Shown: piece by piece, positions 47,463 to 60,700 of the stretch
Numbering within the stretch: position 1 is the first letter of the stretch
How the letters are laid out: every line of letters starts with the position of its first letter
Source of the DNA: Polytrichum commune
Taxonomy: Eukaryota > Streptophyta > Polytrichopsida > Polytrichales > Polytrichaceae
NCBI GenBank assembly: GCA_950295325.1
Contig: OX485803.1
Location: 34,179,554-34,243,553, forward strand
Reading direction: 5' to 3'
DNA length: 64,000 bases
Program-made: the position numbers and the translations under genes
The notes under the pieces: generated by a model
The model's database searches: none
The model's input: only the letters and a program-made list of their open reading frames with translations
What the model was told of the DNA's origin: nothing

Positions 47463-49970
47463 CTACTTCTTGGCTTTAAGGCTGTTGTTCTGTTTTATTC
47501 TCCTCCGATTGTCCAACTTCAGCAACCTCATCATCTGCAAAAAAAGAAGAGGAATCATCAATATATCAATTGAAGTACAGAGGTGCTCAAAAGTATATTT
47601 TGGGGACCAATGATTCTCTTGCACATTCCCTTCCATCATCCCACTCGATCTTAAATGAAACTCTTCAAGTCCAGAATCCCATTCTGTGTTGCTGTTCAGA
47701 AACTGCTCGAAACCGCTCAAACAGAATCACAAGTACCCATACAAGGACCATAACATGCAAAGAGTAAAAGATGTCCTTGTAAGTATCAGTTTTCAATCAA
47801 CACTTACAGATTTAGGTAGCCGCTAAGAATCGTGAGAGATAGATAATACAAAGCTTTAAAAATACATCCTCAATCCAAAGCAATCAAAAGGGAGCAATCA
47901 AAAACTAGAATGAAATAGAAAACAAATCACATCCTGCAATTGCCAAATGGTGGCAAGCCATTTGACCAGGGGCCATCCACAAAACCCTGTATGAAAGAGG
48001 CAACCATCCTCATCCTCCTGCCTGAATTAATCAGTTCTGGATGATTCCTTGTCTTGAGTTTCTACTACTGATCTCCAGAGGTAACACGAAGGTAACAAGC
48101 AAATTGTTATATAGCATGTGTAATGAAAGATGAACAGATTAAGCTTCTGTACCTCCATATGTGGCAGTGTCTCTGCTTTCCTTCTCTGCAACTCACTAAG
48201 TGCGGGTCTCTTATCTAGTAGTCCAGATAGCCATTCTGGATACTCACTGCACAACCCAATATCCACATCCTGAATATGTTTCAATGGTTACTTTGATGAT
48301 CTAAGTCTAAAACTGAAAGGCTTTGCAAGAAAATCAGGGCCAAACAAAAGTGAGAATAAAATAGGAACAAATTTGATACAGAGAATTCTCCTCTAGGTCT
48401 AGAACCATGGAACCCACTCAAAGAATGGTATGAACTTATGCACTGGTCAAGGCTGCAGACTCTGTATGTTGGTTCCCTATTTCGGAATTTTCAGTCATTC
48501 ACACTGGTACTCCTCTCACATGCCAAAAAGATTTTAACAATTCGAAAAAAAACACAAGGGATCCACATCATCACAGAAGTGGAGTATTCCCAGTCCTGTG
48601 GCTCAAGTGTCACCTTGTGATTGCACTAGTGCAAACGAGAAGTCCTCTTGGAGACTTCTCGTTAAAAGTGTGCACACAACCCCCTTCCACTTCTCAAGGA
48701 TCAAGTATCACTTTGACTAACCTACTTGGGAGTAATTTTCCCTGCTTTCTACAGACAACTATCCACATGTCGATTCAAATTCACTTGCAAGTGGTGATTC
48801 ATTGAACACATGGTTCAATGACCGACAACCAAATCCCCTATGACACTCCATTACATTGAATTGGACCTGGATGGTGGTCCTCTACATTCATTTCATGTTG
48901 CTGCACCGGATCTGAGCCACTCGCGCCGGATGGCAATTACAGAGGATGCTGTACCCACAGCGAAGTTGCAGTGATGTAAAGCATTTGAAACAAACCATAC
49001 ATTGACTACCCTACCTGAGAAGTCATTTCCCCTACTTGCTTGCTACGGACAACTATTCACGTGTCAATTCAAATTCACATGCAAGTGGAAATGCTTCCTC
49101 CCCGTGTATCACATGTTTCAATGAACCAACGACCAATTTAAGACCCCCTGTTTACACTCCATTACATTGAATTGGACCTGGATGGTGCTCCTCTACATTC
49201 ACTTTATGTTGTTGTGCCGGATCCAACCGCCAGAAATGAAAGGCAATCACAGGGGATTCCGTGACCACTGCAAAGTTGCCCAGATGTAAGCCATTGAAAC
49301 AATGCCTACTTCGACTAACCTACTTGGGAGTCATTCTCCCTGCTTGCTTGCTTGCTTACTACGGACAACTATCCACATGCCAATTCAAATTCACATGCAA
49401 GTGTCGATTTTGATTCTGTTTCCTCCCCGTGATTCATTAAACACATGGTTCAATGAGCCAACGACCAATTTGGGACTTCCATCACATTAAAATTGGACCT
49501 GGATGGTGATCCTGTACATTCATTTTTCCATTCTTGCGCCGGATCCAAGCCACCAAGGATGTAAGCCACTCGAAACAAAAATACAATGAAATTATGATTG
49601 GTGGTCCTCTACATTCATTTCTATGTTGTTGCGCCGGATCCAAGTCACCAGGGATAATTGGAAATAAAATTGTGATAGGAAGGGGGACACATAAAAAAAA
49701 AAATTAAAAAAACCAACCTGTCAGCGAGAATTGGCGGATCGTGCCCGTCCTTCTGGATGTTGGCACCGAGAACCGCCTTCTCTCGCAATTCCTTGGGGAC
49801 AACTGGAGCGGCCGGGGCTACCATGCACACCAAAACACCATCGGAAACTGTCATTAAAAGAGAGACATACACAGAGAGAGCAAGAGAGAGGCAGGCAGGC
49901 AGGCAGACAGACAGACAGAAAGAACCAAAACAACACCGGCATTGCAAAACCTGAAACTCGACGGAACTGA

Positions 49971-50002
<32 letters not shown>

Positions 50003-50149
50003 GAAGCGACAAAATTGCAAAAACTCACCATCTGTCCGAACTTTCTTCGTCTTGGCTGCAGCTCCGCCCTTGGCTGAAGCTCCTGCCGCCCTCAAGCGCA
50101 GAGCGCCTTGCACGGCCCTCGCTCGGGCTGCCATGCCGGATTGAAGCAT
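47463..50149 (-). CDS. Mitochondrial large-subunit ribosomal protein mL54 (L37 family), 4 exons, 128 aa
   Basis: Exons (minus strand): 50149-50029, 49817-49718, 48246-48153 and 47534-47463; introns of 211, 1471 and 618 bp, all GT-AG with matching phases. The ATG at 50149 gives MLQSGMAARARAVQGALRLR, an Arg/Ala-rich mitochondrial presequence without acidic residues. The mature part has the family signature in order: VLGANIQKDGHDPP, SEYPEWL (74-80), LLDKRPALSELQRRKAETLP, and the C-terminal LKLDNRRRIKQNNSLKAKK before TAG. These match the mL54 / yeast MRPL37 family (Ribosomal_L37) closely in sequence and length. The protein is a component of the mitoribosomal large subunit. The gene is nuclear, with a GC-rich first exon and simple repeats in intron 1. 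In-frame sequence upstream lacks another ATG. Confidence 0.94.
48614..49655 (-). repeat. Tandem repeat of ~300 bp in mL54 intron 2, about 3.3 copies
   Basis: GACTAACCTACTTGGGAG recurs at about 48714, 49004 (variant) and 49312. Each unit also has CAATTCAAATTCACATGCAA, ATTGGACCTGGATGGTG, CTACATTCATTT and GCGCCGGATCCAA. The last unit is partial. Related single units lie at 8.84 and 21.44 kb. The array lies wholly inside the intron and does not touch splice sites. Confidence 0.88.
48632..48662. repeat. Perfect short inverted repeat at the start of the intronic array
   Basis: AACGAGAAGTC and GACTTCTCGTT pair exactly around CTCTTGGA. Confidence 0.8.
49885..50002. repeat. (GCAG/ACAG)n and (GAAA)n runs in mL54 intron 1
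   Basis: Tetranucleotide runs at 49885-49920 and 49970-50002. On the coding strand the second is TTTC-rich and lies near the donor side of intron 1. Confidence 0.9.
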
Positions 50150-50193
50150 CGCAGCGATCGCCACAGCGCCAGGCAGAACCCCGCGAGTGCCTA

Positions 50194-50205
50194 AAACCCT
50201 AAACC
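50194..50205 (-). promoter_or_regulatory. Telo-box upstream of mL54
   Basis: AAACCCTAAACC lies about 45 bp upstream of the start codon. Telo-boxes are known in plant promoters of ribosomal-protein and other translation genes; the position fits that pattern. Confidence 0.6.
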
Positions 50206-50329
50206 ACTAAACCCCGTCGGTCGAGGCGAAGGGAGACGAGAGCACGTCATCAGGAGGCCCCCTCCACTCCACTAGCGCATACCCACCACCCCCTCTAAAA
50301 GGCCCTCTAAACGGCCCTCTATAAACACT

Positions 50330-52548
50330 TATTCATTCTTTCTGCAAGTACTGTTTTGGTCTCTCTATGCTTTTTAAAGAATCGGCAAATGGAGCCATGT
50401 CAGGTTCCGTGGTACATAAAGCTTACATTGCTTGAGTTAGTTTCATGCTCCCTCACCCAATCTAAATAAAAGAGATGCCATGACCAATGGGGACTTTGTC
50501 GTGGCACCAGACTAAGAATGAATCACACCATGTTTGTTCTTGGCCTTGGGTCGAATTCTTCTCATGTCTTGGATAACTGACGTCTGGAGTTCAACAATCG
50601 TATGGTGCGTTAGGGACGGGGTAGTATGGTTGTTAGTATAAAAAAAAAATAGAACTGGTGGTTTTTTACACCGACGCGAACAAGGAGCATGTTCTTCGTT
50701 ACCTTCGTCATGTTTTCCCAAACTTTGAGGTATGGTTGGTGCCTTCCTTTCGGGAAGTAGGCTCCTTTATGATTAGTAGGACAAAGGTAACCATTTAAGA
50801 CCCATCTACCTTAGTTGGTCATTGCGTTCCATTAGGAAGCAACATTCTCAATGTCGAGGTGATTACCTACTTATGAGTCATTTCGCACGGGCAACTACTT
50901 GTATATCAATGGATGTTTGTCTACAAGCGAAGCTTCCTTCCCATGGTCCACATGCTTGAATGAAGCAGCAATTAATAGGATTTTTTTATTTATTTTCTTT
51001 GCTTGGATTGTCTCCACCTATGACTTGATTGATCGATTAAGACAAAAACAAAGGACTTTCCCATGACATGGCTAAGCCTCACACCCCTCACCTTTTCTAC
51101 ATAAAAATGGAATCCATGTCCCAAAGCGACCTTGACGTAACACTAAGACTTACGTCATCATTTTTTTAGAATCACGACATGTTTATTATGGGCCCTTGAC
51201 CACGTTGTTCTCATGCAAAGGGCGAGGGAGCATGAGGCTTAACAATGTTATGATGATACATGTAAATGGAGTAAGTTATTGTTACCTTTCATTGATTAAA
51301 TCTATTTGGGCATTATTCCATTTGGCATCAATAGTGTGGCAAACCCCATGAATATTTTATATATAAATAGCAGCAACCGATCGTAGCATGGGCTATGATG
51401 CAAGCTAAGACAATTGGGATAGGGGCCTATTAGATGACAATGATGACCATTTGAGCCCAAATGAATATTGTATTTTTATGCCCTGAGGGTTTAATGCCAA
51501 GGATGGGTCGAACGGGCATTCCAATCACGTTGATCACATGGTCAACGTTTTTTCTCTTCTCTTCTCTTTCTCTCTTCTCTCTTGTCTTTTATGAACATGG
51601 TTATTTTATCGCTCCTTGCATGATTTTTCAGGGCGGAGACACAGAGTCAAAATCTTCAAACTTGCTTGAATTTACTTTGAGCACAATAGAGTTCTTTCTT
51701 GTAAAGTAAAGCAGACGAAACCATGTGTGTAGTTCCAAACCCTGAGTTTATGAGAATTAACACAAAGTCACCCAAGTTTTCTCAATTCTTACCTTACCAC
51801 ATACAAGGAGTGAGGTCAAGCTATTGAAAGAAAACTTTTTAGCTTGTCACAATAGGATACATGCGTGAAGCTAGCCTTGCATAGGTTGATCCAGGATTTC
51901 AGGATATAGCAGACCCCATGCTCATACCATGTTTTAGATCTTAAAATTCTTTCAAAGTTTGAGGGATGGAAAAAGGAGGTTCCAAAAATCTCACCCCAAC
52001 TTTCAAAATAGGCTCTAATACACGATGAACTATGGAGCTATGAAGATAATGCTTTTAAAAAAAAGAATCACACCCACGATTTTGTCCTTCTTTTGAGGAA
52101 CTTTACAGGTTACTCCAATGTATGTGAGGACAATTGAATACCCAAAAATTGCATAAAAACAAGGCTAGTGATTCTCACATCTGGATCTGCATCCTGGAAT
52201 GAAAAGTGGCCTCCATCTGGAATGCAAACGGAAGAATAATTGGCACCCATGTTGCATCCCAGGGTAGAAATGGACCACACCAAGTCACCGTAATAAAGGT
52301 AGTAAGCGGATGTGAAGTTACGGTCTTTGTGGGAGAGGGCAATCAGTAAGTAAAGTTACATCTACATAACTCACCTTCCGAGGAGTTAATTATTCTCAAT
52401 TATATTACTTAGAGAAGTAAAAAATAGTTATTAATAATTTACTGTTAATTCTTACTACGTTGCACACAAGAACAAACATAGTTAATCAGCAAGTTACATC
52501 TTCACCAATGAATGGGGAGAACCAACAACTTACACTCAATTGTCCTAT
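50330..52548. other. AT-rich gene-free DNA
   Basis: Frames of 60-80 codons only, none recognised. Confidence 0.4.
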
Positions 52549-52872
52549 TAGTGTGGGTCACTCGTCAAAGTTACGTGTTGCTATAACTTTTCACCACCCT
52601 TGTCATTTTTGTACCAACCTAGTTATATCATATTCTTCAGTGTGCATACCAACTACTTACTCCCTCTAACCTTAAAGGATTCTCCTGCCCTCTACCTCCG
52701 GAGTTTTTTTATTCGAAAATGTTTGTCTGACAAACATTTTGGGACATAAAACTCCGGGGGTTAGGACAATCATTTTGGGGCAGAGGAAGTATGTTATTTG
52801 GGTGAAAATTGATACTCTCGATTAAAAAAAATGCTATAGCAATGTGTTCCTCCAAATGGTAATCCACAATAA
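52549..52872. mobile_element. Foldback/TIR element, split by a Stowaway-like insertion
   Basis: Motif order matches the 6.4-kb element: GTTACGTGTTGCTATAAC, GTGTGCATA, then TTATTTGGGTGAAAAT, GCTATAGCAATGTG and CAAATGGTAATCCACA. The 130-bp insertion lies between GTGTGCATACCAACTACT and TGTTATTTGGG. Confidence 0.6.
52660..52789. mobile_element. Stowaway-like MITE (130 bp) with TA duplication
   Basis: Left end CTCCCTCTAACCTTAAAG and reversed right end CTTCCTCTGCCCCAAAAT resemble Stowaway termini. TA flanks both ends (52658-52659 and 52790-52791). The middle folds back strongly: CTCCGGAGTTTT and AAAATGTTTGTC against GACAAACATTTT and AAAACTCCGG. Non-coding. Confidence 0.85.
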
Positions 52873-55800
52873 CAAGGCAATTCAATGTTGATAGAGACGA
52901 ATTAATTGAGTTTGTTAAACATTCAAGATTTCAGGAAAATTACCAATCGATTTGGAATAATTTATAGAACATTCTCATATTTTATAAATAAAACTAAAAG
53001 ATGCCCACATGTAACAAGTTGATATTGGAAACACTAAGATCTCAACTGTTGATGCCCAAAAACCTCCCTGGACAATGATCCACATAACTCACCTTTTCCA
53101 AAAACAAGGAGATGAACTATATTGAAAAAAAGATTTAGATCAAAAGTATGGTGCATAAGATTACCTTCTCAAAAGTTCTTACCTCAATGTACTTACCCAA
53201 GGTCATGTTCACATGAAAAGGGCCTTGTCCTTTGTGTAACAAGGTGTCTTGCATATCTCACATGTATGCAAGGAGTTCTTCACTACATGCATCAATTTTT
53301 ATTCTAATAGCAACAAAAATGTAGTGACGGGTAACTCACTCTCATGCATCTACATCCGCATCAATGAATGTAAAGTGCAAATGCACATGCACATGCATCG
53401 TGAGTGGGCATGCTCTAATAAGATAAGAAGGAAAGATGGGAGGGAAGGACAAAAAGGTGGATATAACTTGTTTATGTTAGATTATATTTAATCGTCTTGA
53501 AGTTGCCAATGCTATGGCACAAGTGTAGCAAAGTTTATATCGTATATATTTTTCTACATATTTAAGAGATGTGGTTAGGTGAAGTGCTCTTTAATTAAAT
53601 AGTTAAAGGGACCATGGATTATTTCTAACGAGTTCATTTTATTGCATACAAGCGTATTGTCGATTCATCCAATGCGAGCGTTGGAAGCTATATGAAGCTT
53701 GAGATGCTTTTCCTTCCTTCTATTGGGATAAGTAAATTTTGCAATAGGCTTGAAAAAGAAACTCAAAGTAATGCAATGGGAGTTAAGTGAGACCATGGAA
53801 CACTCAATCCTCATGCAAATAGTCTACAACGTCCATGTTATTTAGGGCATGTTTACACCAAAGGCATTGGGCTGTGTCTAGCGTTGCATTTTTCATTCTA
53901 GAGGTCAGAGGCGGCATTTTTAAATAAGTTTTGGAATATTTTAAAACATTTTTCATGTTTCTTATTGAAAATCATTGAAGACATCGATCCGTGAGGTCCT
54001 TTATGGAAAATCATTGTCAAAGACATTTGCTTCTTCCAAGATGAGTTCTTTGAGCTCTTCTCCGCCCAAATATTGATCCAAGACTATGCCTTGATCGCCC
54101 CCGATGCAAAATTTGTCTTGTTCAATGTCGTCGTCATGCTTCGTCCAAACTCGGGGCTTAGGGCTCATGGCTCAACTTTGTTGTTGAGCTTCAATGTACT
54201 ACAGTAGTGCTATATGGTAATACGGAACAATTGGCAAAATTGCACAAGTTTATATTCGCCCTACTAACATGGACTAGTGTACTGGTGAATTTATAATTAA
54301 AAACATGAAAAATGCCTCAAAATTTGATGAGTATTTTAAAATGTGTATTTTAAAATAAATTAAAAAATAGATGCACCCTTAGCCGTGGCTCTTCAATTGA
54401 TACTGCTACCCCACTTTCTAGACAAGACCATAGAGAAGTCCATGGAATATAGGCAAAAGTCTATTGGAGGGCACAAGCCCTAAGTTTAAACCCAAATTCC
54501 CGCCGCAAATTCTATCAAGCCTACCTTCAAGAGCCATCCCGAAAAAAGAATCCCTACAATCCCGGCCAACAATATCCATACTTGCCATGTGGGATTCCAT
54601 GTAGGTTTTTCATCCACTGAAGATGTTATGAGTTGTGGTCCAAAACTACCCTCATGTAAACCTAAAGTGGGGGCCCGTGTCACTCTCAACCATGTGAATT
54701 CAAGGTTTCTCAAAAGCCATGGCCTAATGGCTTTCACGTAAACTTGCCCTTAGAATTGCCTCCTTTGCACAAGGTGCTTGCATGAAAATCATGTGGGGCT
54801 GGAAGTTGGGTGCTAGCCAATATAATGCTAGATGACAATATTGGATAATTGAAACTACATATCATGAAGAGCACCGCTAAAACTTGTGAGGTCTTTGGTC
54901 AACTCCTCCATTACAACCTTGGGCGAAAATGCGATTACTACTCTATAACCTAAATTTGTTTCAAAGTGGAGCCGATTTGGCTATGGAAAATGATATTGAC
55001 ATTACATTGGGCTACGATTGGGATGAAGTGACCCTAACCTATAGGAGACTTGTTTCTACTATAATTTTCTCATCCATAATGAATGAGAGTTTGCTTTAAC
55101 ACCACAAAACTTGCAAATGCTTTGTCCTCTCTAGATAAACATTTTCTCCAGGAAGATGATAACATAGTATGTCACCAAAAGCCCCACTCTAAGCCTATTT
55201 GACATGGAAAGGTCAAAGTACAAAATCGTTTACGAATAAGGGTATGTGGACCTTTTGTGGGTATTATTCTTCATCAAGGAATCGTTTGAGAGGTATATGC
55301 CAAAGCTTGAATTTGGCAATGGATATAAAAAAGGCACATGTCACGATGAGACTAGACTATGCATTCACAATATAGAAACAATTAGAGGCTCAATGTATCA
55401 ATGTAGTTAGCACAATTGAATGAGGACCTTTGTGATCACTTAAAAATAAAAGTATCTTCATGTTAATTGTTTATGCCTCTTGCATTTCTACTCCTATTTT
55501 TTTAATATCCTAGATGAAAATCTCCATGTTTTGCAATTGTTAATGGGATGAGGCAATTTCCAAGCCAAGCCAATTTAATCATCAAAATTTTATGTGGACT
55601 TGGAGGTGCCCACAAAAGGTCCGCATAACGTACACCAAGCCTTTGATAGAGGTGACTTAAGCATGAAATATCCATGTTGTTACTTGCACTACTAGAAACA
55701 CATGGTCCTAATACTCACTTCCCATCTGCCGGGCGTTCATTACAACATGACCATGCTTATAATTGTCATGGATTCAAGTTGACACCTGTAAACAAGGGTT

Positions 55801-57303
55801 AAGCTTATGTCACAATGACCACATGGGTCAAATGGGAAGTGTGTTCCAAGCGCCACAATCCTATTAATGTAATGTTTGAACGACGACGCGCCCTCTTGAA
55901 TAGTTTTGAAACCAACAACGGGTTCAAGTTGGGTGATATCCAAAACTAAACAATGTTAAGTTGCCTAGGCTTGAAGAAAGTTGTGGGGATCCGAATGTGT
56001 GGGTACAATCTTGAACCCCAATAATAAGTAGTGTGCATGCATGCATGGTTCCCTTGAGACTCGTACAAGTTGCCGCATATCCCCTTTTATTCTTATTATT
56101 CTTATACATAGTTCTCATTATTCTTGGGTGTGTTCAAAGTCCAATATGGGCCCGAATCCTATGCCTACTAGGATACAAAACAATCCGCGCCCTTTGAGGC
56201 CCACCACAACAAGGTCGGAATCTTGCTTATCCGAATTCATCAACATAAAAAGGTACTTCTTTTATGACTACGCGGGCCTTACCTCATCACCCTTTTGAAT
56301 TGAGCATCTAGGATAGATGGGTCTTAAATGGTTACTTTTTCCCACTAGCCTACTTTCTCCTTCAATATGAAACACAAGACGGTTAGCATATCTAAATCTA
56401 GGCCATAGCCATTTTCCTCATGATTTTGAGAGCTAATATGCATACTTTTTTTCATTTTGTAAGTGAAGATTGTTGTGCTCATTAAGTGGTTGTAAGCTCC
56501 CATCCTCAATCATGTGGAATATTGAGCCTATAATGGCTATCATATTTTGAGCATGCAACCTTATCTCTTTTAAACATATGTCTTTTTTATATCCGTTTTT
56601 GGAGCCACACTAGATCACCTACTACTCATATATAGGCGTCTAATTAATACCATGTAAATATACGTAATCAGACTAGGCACATCTACTGTATGTGTTAGGG
56701 AGAGAGGGAATTATCGCACATCAAAGCCTTCAAATAGTTTGAAGCCATAAGTGTTAATCTTAATAGTGAATTTGACATTGAAATTAGCTTCAAAGACCCT
56801 AAATTGGTTTAGTCCAAGATATTTTAGATGAACCAGCCCCACAAACCTATACGGGGCCAAGATTCTATATTGGGTGGATGAGAAGTATGCTTGTATGCAA
56901 AAAAATCCTCTCTCTGTGTATCATTATGCTACGATATGGCAAAGATTGTTGTTGAGAATGGAGACTGTAATGACACATGTCACAATGAGAATGGATTTTA
57001 CGCTGGAACTATGTTAAGCATTCAATGAAGTATATTTGTTATATGTCTATGTGATCCATCAAAGAGAAAGAACATATCTACTTCAAATTCTCGTAAATTT
57101 ATTGCACTTGTCACAAATGATAAGTTAATTAAAACAAGTGATCTAGAATTACATTGTTGAATCTCAACTTTAAATTGAAACTTGAAGTGACAATAGGTTA
57201 GGTCACCTAGACCAGTGTTGTACATGTACCATCATATTTAATAAATGATATGAGTATTATTTTTCTTCTTGTTATTATTCAAGCGCCAATGCTAGAGGCC
57301 TTA
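52873..57303. other. AT-rich gene-free DNA
   Basis: Frames up to 85 codons (54486-54737, 56041-56298) with no motif. A terminal fragment of the 23.3/39.2-kb family lies near 56870. Confidence 0.45.
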
Positions 57304-57699
57304 GGGTGAGTTTCCATGTAGGCCGCTCACCCACTAGATTCTAGGAAATAGTGGGTCGGAGGTGTTCGCATATACTTAAGCACAAGCCACCATCCAACCA
57401 CATTCTAGCAACTCGCTAGAATGAGGAGGTTCCGTGGACATGGCCGCTAGACTTCCATGAGCCCACTAAAAAATCTTTAATCTACAAGTGTAGGTCACCG
57501 AAGGTTTTGAAAACCGGTTTTAGAAAGAGGTTTTAACACATATGAGAAGGTTAGTAGGTGAACCTAATTTTAAGAAGATGGGAGTAGCTGGTTAACACAT
57601 ACGAACCCTACCCCACCAAATTCCCTCCACATTTGGGTGGATTTGTCATCATCCACACTAGAATCTGGTGGGTGAGTGGCCTACTCTAGGAACTCACCC
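57304..57699 (+). mobile_element. Tourist-like MITE family T, copy 2 (396 bp)
   Basis: Starts GGGTGAGTTTCCATGTAGGC and ends GTAGGAACTCACCC-type inverse, flanked by perfect TTA duplications (57301-57303 and 57700-57702). GGG-type ends with a TTA target are typical of PIF/Harbinger MITEs. Non-coding. Confidence 0.9.
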
Positions 57700-57702
57700 T
57701 TA

Positions 57703-60700
57703 TTCATCGAGTTGGCCATTTGCCCTAGTATAACATTACCTAAATTGAAAACACGATCGACCATAATACGTGAATGTTGTGTCTTAGTCGATTCTCTATG
57801 GGATGAATATAGGTGACCCCGAATCTCAATCTCATGTTCAAGATCCCAAATTCAGTATAACAATATGAGGAATTTGGTTTAAATGTTTACAAGGTGTTAG
57901 AGTTATCCATAAAGTGAGCTGAAGAGAGGGTTTTGGGCCTGGATTTGAGAAAATTGTGTGACAGGCCCTAAAAGTGGAGCAGGTGTCTGTAGCTATAAAA
58001 AAACACAGGCACAAATCTTTTGAGGGACCGGAAATGGTGAAAAAAAAATTTGCTCTTGTGTTGCGAGCGCGCCCCGGGAAATTAGCGTCGCTTTGTCAGA
58101 GGGTGCTAATTTTGTCGCCCTGTTTCGCTAATTATGTTAGGGGTGCAGACAAGACTAAGTAAGTAGTGAAGCACACCCAAAATCAGCAAGCACGCATGAC
58201 GGCCTCAACCACGAATAGGTGGATTCTCTCATCCAAAAACAAGCAGACCAACTCTGACCCTAAACCTTGGCCTTGTGTATTATGCCCCAGAATTCAAGAG
58301 CCTTACTTTGCGTTTCCATGGGTTTGTGTGAATAGTGCACTCAAAATCTATCAAAACACCAACTCACTTTACGGATAACTCTGTTGTAATTCGGTTATAA
58401 TTATTATTTTTGTTCCTGTGTCATTGTTGTGCATCACACCATGACATTCCTCATGGTCATATCTTTAGCAATATTCGAATTATGGCCACCCTTGTGACAC
58501 ATCATGACAATTGTCATTTTGTTGACTTGCTTCCCTTTCCGTTTAAAGCATCCGAAGATTGATATGGAGAGAGTGTGTATCTATATTTGAACGGGGACTT
58601 ACAAAAGGTCGTAATGTGATGCTAGGTGTTCCACAAATGACTATTTCCTTGAAGTGAGCACAAACCTAATTAAGATTGTCCCCATCACCATAATCCACCT
58701 TGAAGAAACATATGCATTTGCTTCAAATGATGACATCTCCTTCAACTCTTGTTTGTTTTTCACATACAAACATCGCGGCTTGTAGAACTCCTCTCGATCC
58801 TACCATGGGCACTAAGAGTGTTTCCAAACTCTTAGTCCTTTGGACAAAATGTGCGTTCAGTGTCCAATTGCTCTCCATGTTGAACTAGAAACAAGGGAAG
58901 TAGACTATAACGAGTTATTGAAGATCCAAGAATTGTTCAACTGTTGACCCCTAAAGGCCCAAATAACTTGTTTGATTGGAAACATGTTATGCTCATTTAT
59001 ATTGATGTGCATGTTTACATCATACTCTTTTGAATTGGGACATGTGGACGATGATTTTTATTATTATTTTAAAAATAACAATCTTAACTTCACAAACATG
59101 CCATCCTTATGGTCAAATCCATCATTAGAGATAATGCTTTCCTTATTAAGTTATTGGATTGGAACATGGTATTCATGAAAACGCACATGGCACACAAAAA
59201 TGTCACTAATGCCATTTCCTCACATACAAGGAAGGCCGGCTTGAATTGGTCTTTGAAGGCAACTTTTGCCAACCACACTTGCATGTATTTACAAAATGCA
59301 AGTGGCATGTGCAAGTGATAACAAGGGACAAAGCCTTCTTATATCATGAATGTTATGTTCTTCATTGTTACTTCAAACACTCTTGATAGCAATCAAAACA
59401 TAACAATCATGACACAAAAGGACTTCTTCTTACTTGTACAAAAGAACTTGTACTAGAGGTGCCCATACAAAATTACTTTCCAAATACAATGTTTTTGAAA
59501 GTTGAAGTGTACTCTGCAAGACTAGAAACTGAGTCGGCCTTAAAAGAGGATGTCACATGTGAATGTGTGGTTTCATGAATACTATGTTTTGGGATGAATG
59601 GTTTTAGGCGATTTGGAGAGATTTAAGCTTGGACCCTAGGAGTTAAGGAAGCTTGCCACCACAATCTACCATTTCACCTCATAATATTATTGAAGATTTG
59701 AAGCTAAACATGATAAGGCATGCATGCATTATGTAGATATTTTTCTCTCAACATCCACTTATGATAGGACATGAAACACACAAGTAGTGCATGATGATTA
59801 GTGAATCCAAATCATGCATGTAGCCAATTGCCTCATACTTTTTGGAGCTCCTATGAATATCTCATTTATCATCATTGTGAAGATTCTCTTACTCATTAAG
59901 TGGTCATATAGGGCCCCCAATCATGTTCAAGACTATTGAGCTTAGAATGGTTAGCATATTTCAAGCATAGTGTCCAATCTCTTTTAGGACACATCTCTTG
60001 GCCGGCCAACTACATGAGCTTTGATTCACTTGATGAAGGGCTCAAAAACAAGTCAGTGAGTCTAATTTGTAATCTAAGATTGTTATTACCATATAAGGTT
60101 ACGAGCTGAAAGAGATCACAATTTAAGATGCTAGTGCAAATGAAGGCGGGTGTGTTAAAAGAGGATGAAAGGTTATAAATTTACACCTAACCACATACCA
60201 CTCAAATATAGGTGTCTAAATTATTCATATGTCCGATTTAGGCACATCCACCTTAGAGTTACTATGACAATTCTCTTTTGACAAAGTGTGGCGCACTCAT
60301 GGGAGATTTTTTTGACACAATATGTCAAGATCCTAGTGTTTCCAAGTCCAACTAGTTGCATGTTGCATCTTTCGAGCATTCTATATTAATTTGAGTCATG
60401 TTCTCTAAATCTCTCTAAAATGAATGGTAATTTTATTGAAATCTTGTACTTCATCTTATTATTTTTGAAACTCAACCGGTTCATTTGTAACTAAGGTAGA
60501 TATGCTTGATTTTGTAAGTTATCTTTGATTGGACACCTATGTTTGAGTGGTTGGTGGTTTCATGTGGTTTCAAGAATGGATATCAAAAATACATACGTGT
60601 TGAAAAGAGATTGGGTTGCATGCTCAAAACATGATATAACCGTTCTAAACTCAATGGTCAATATAATTGGGAGGACCCATATGACCATCTAAAGAGCATG

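Noticed and set aside
49645-50031. 128-codon minus-strand frame across mL54 intron 1
   Set aside because: It overlaps a real exon in another frame and its residues come from the GAAA/GACA simple repeats.
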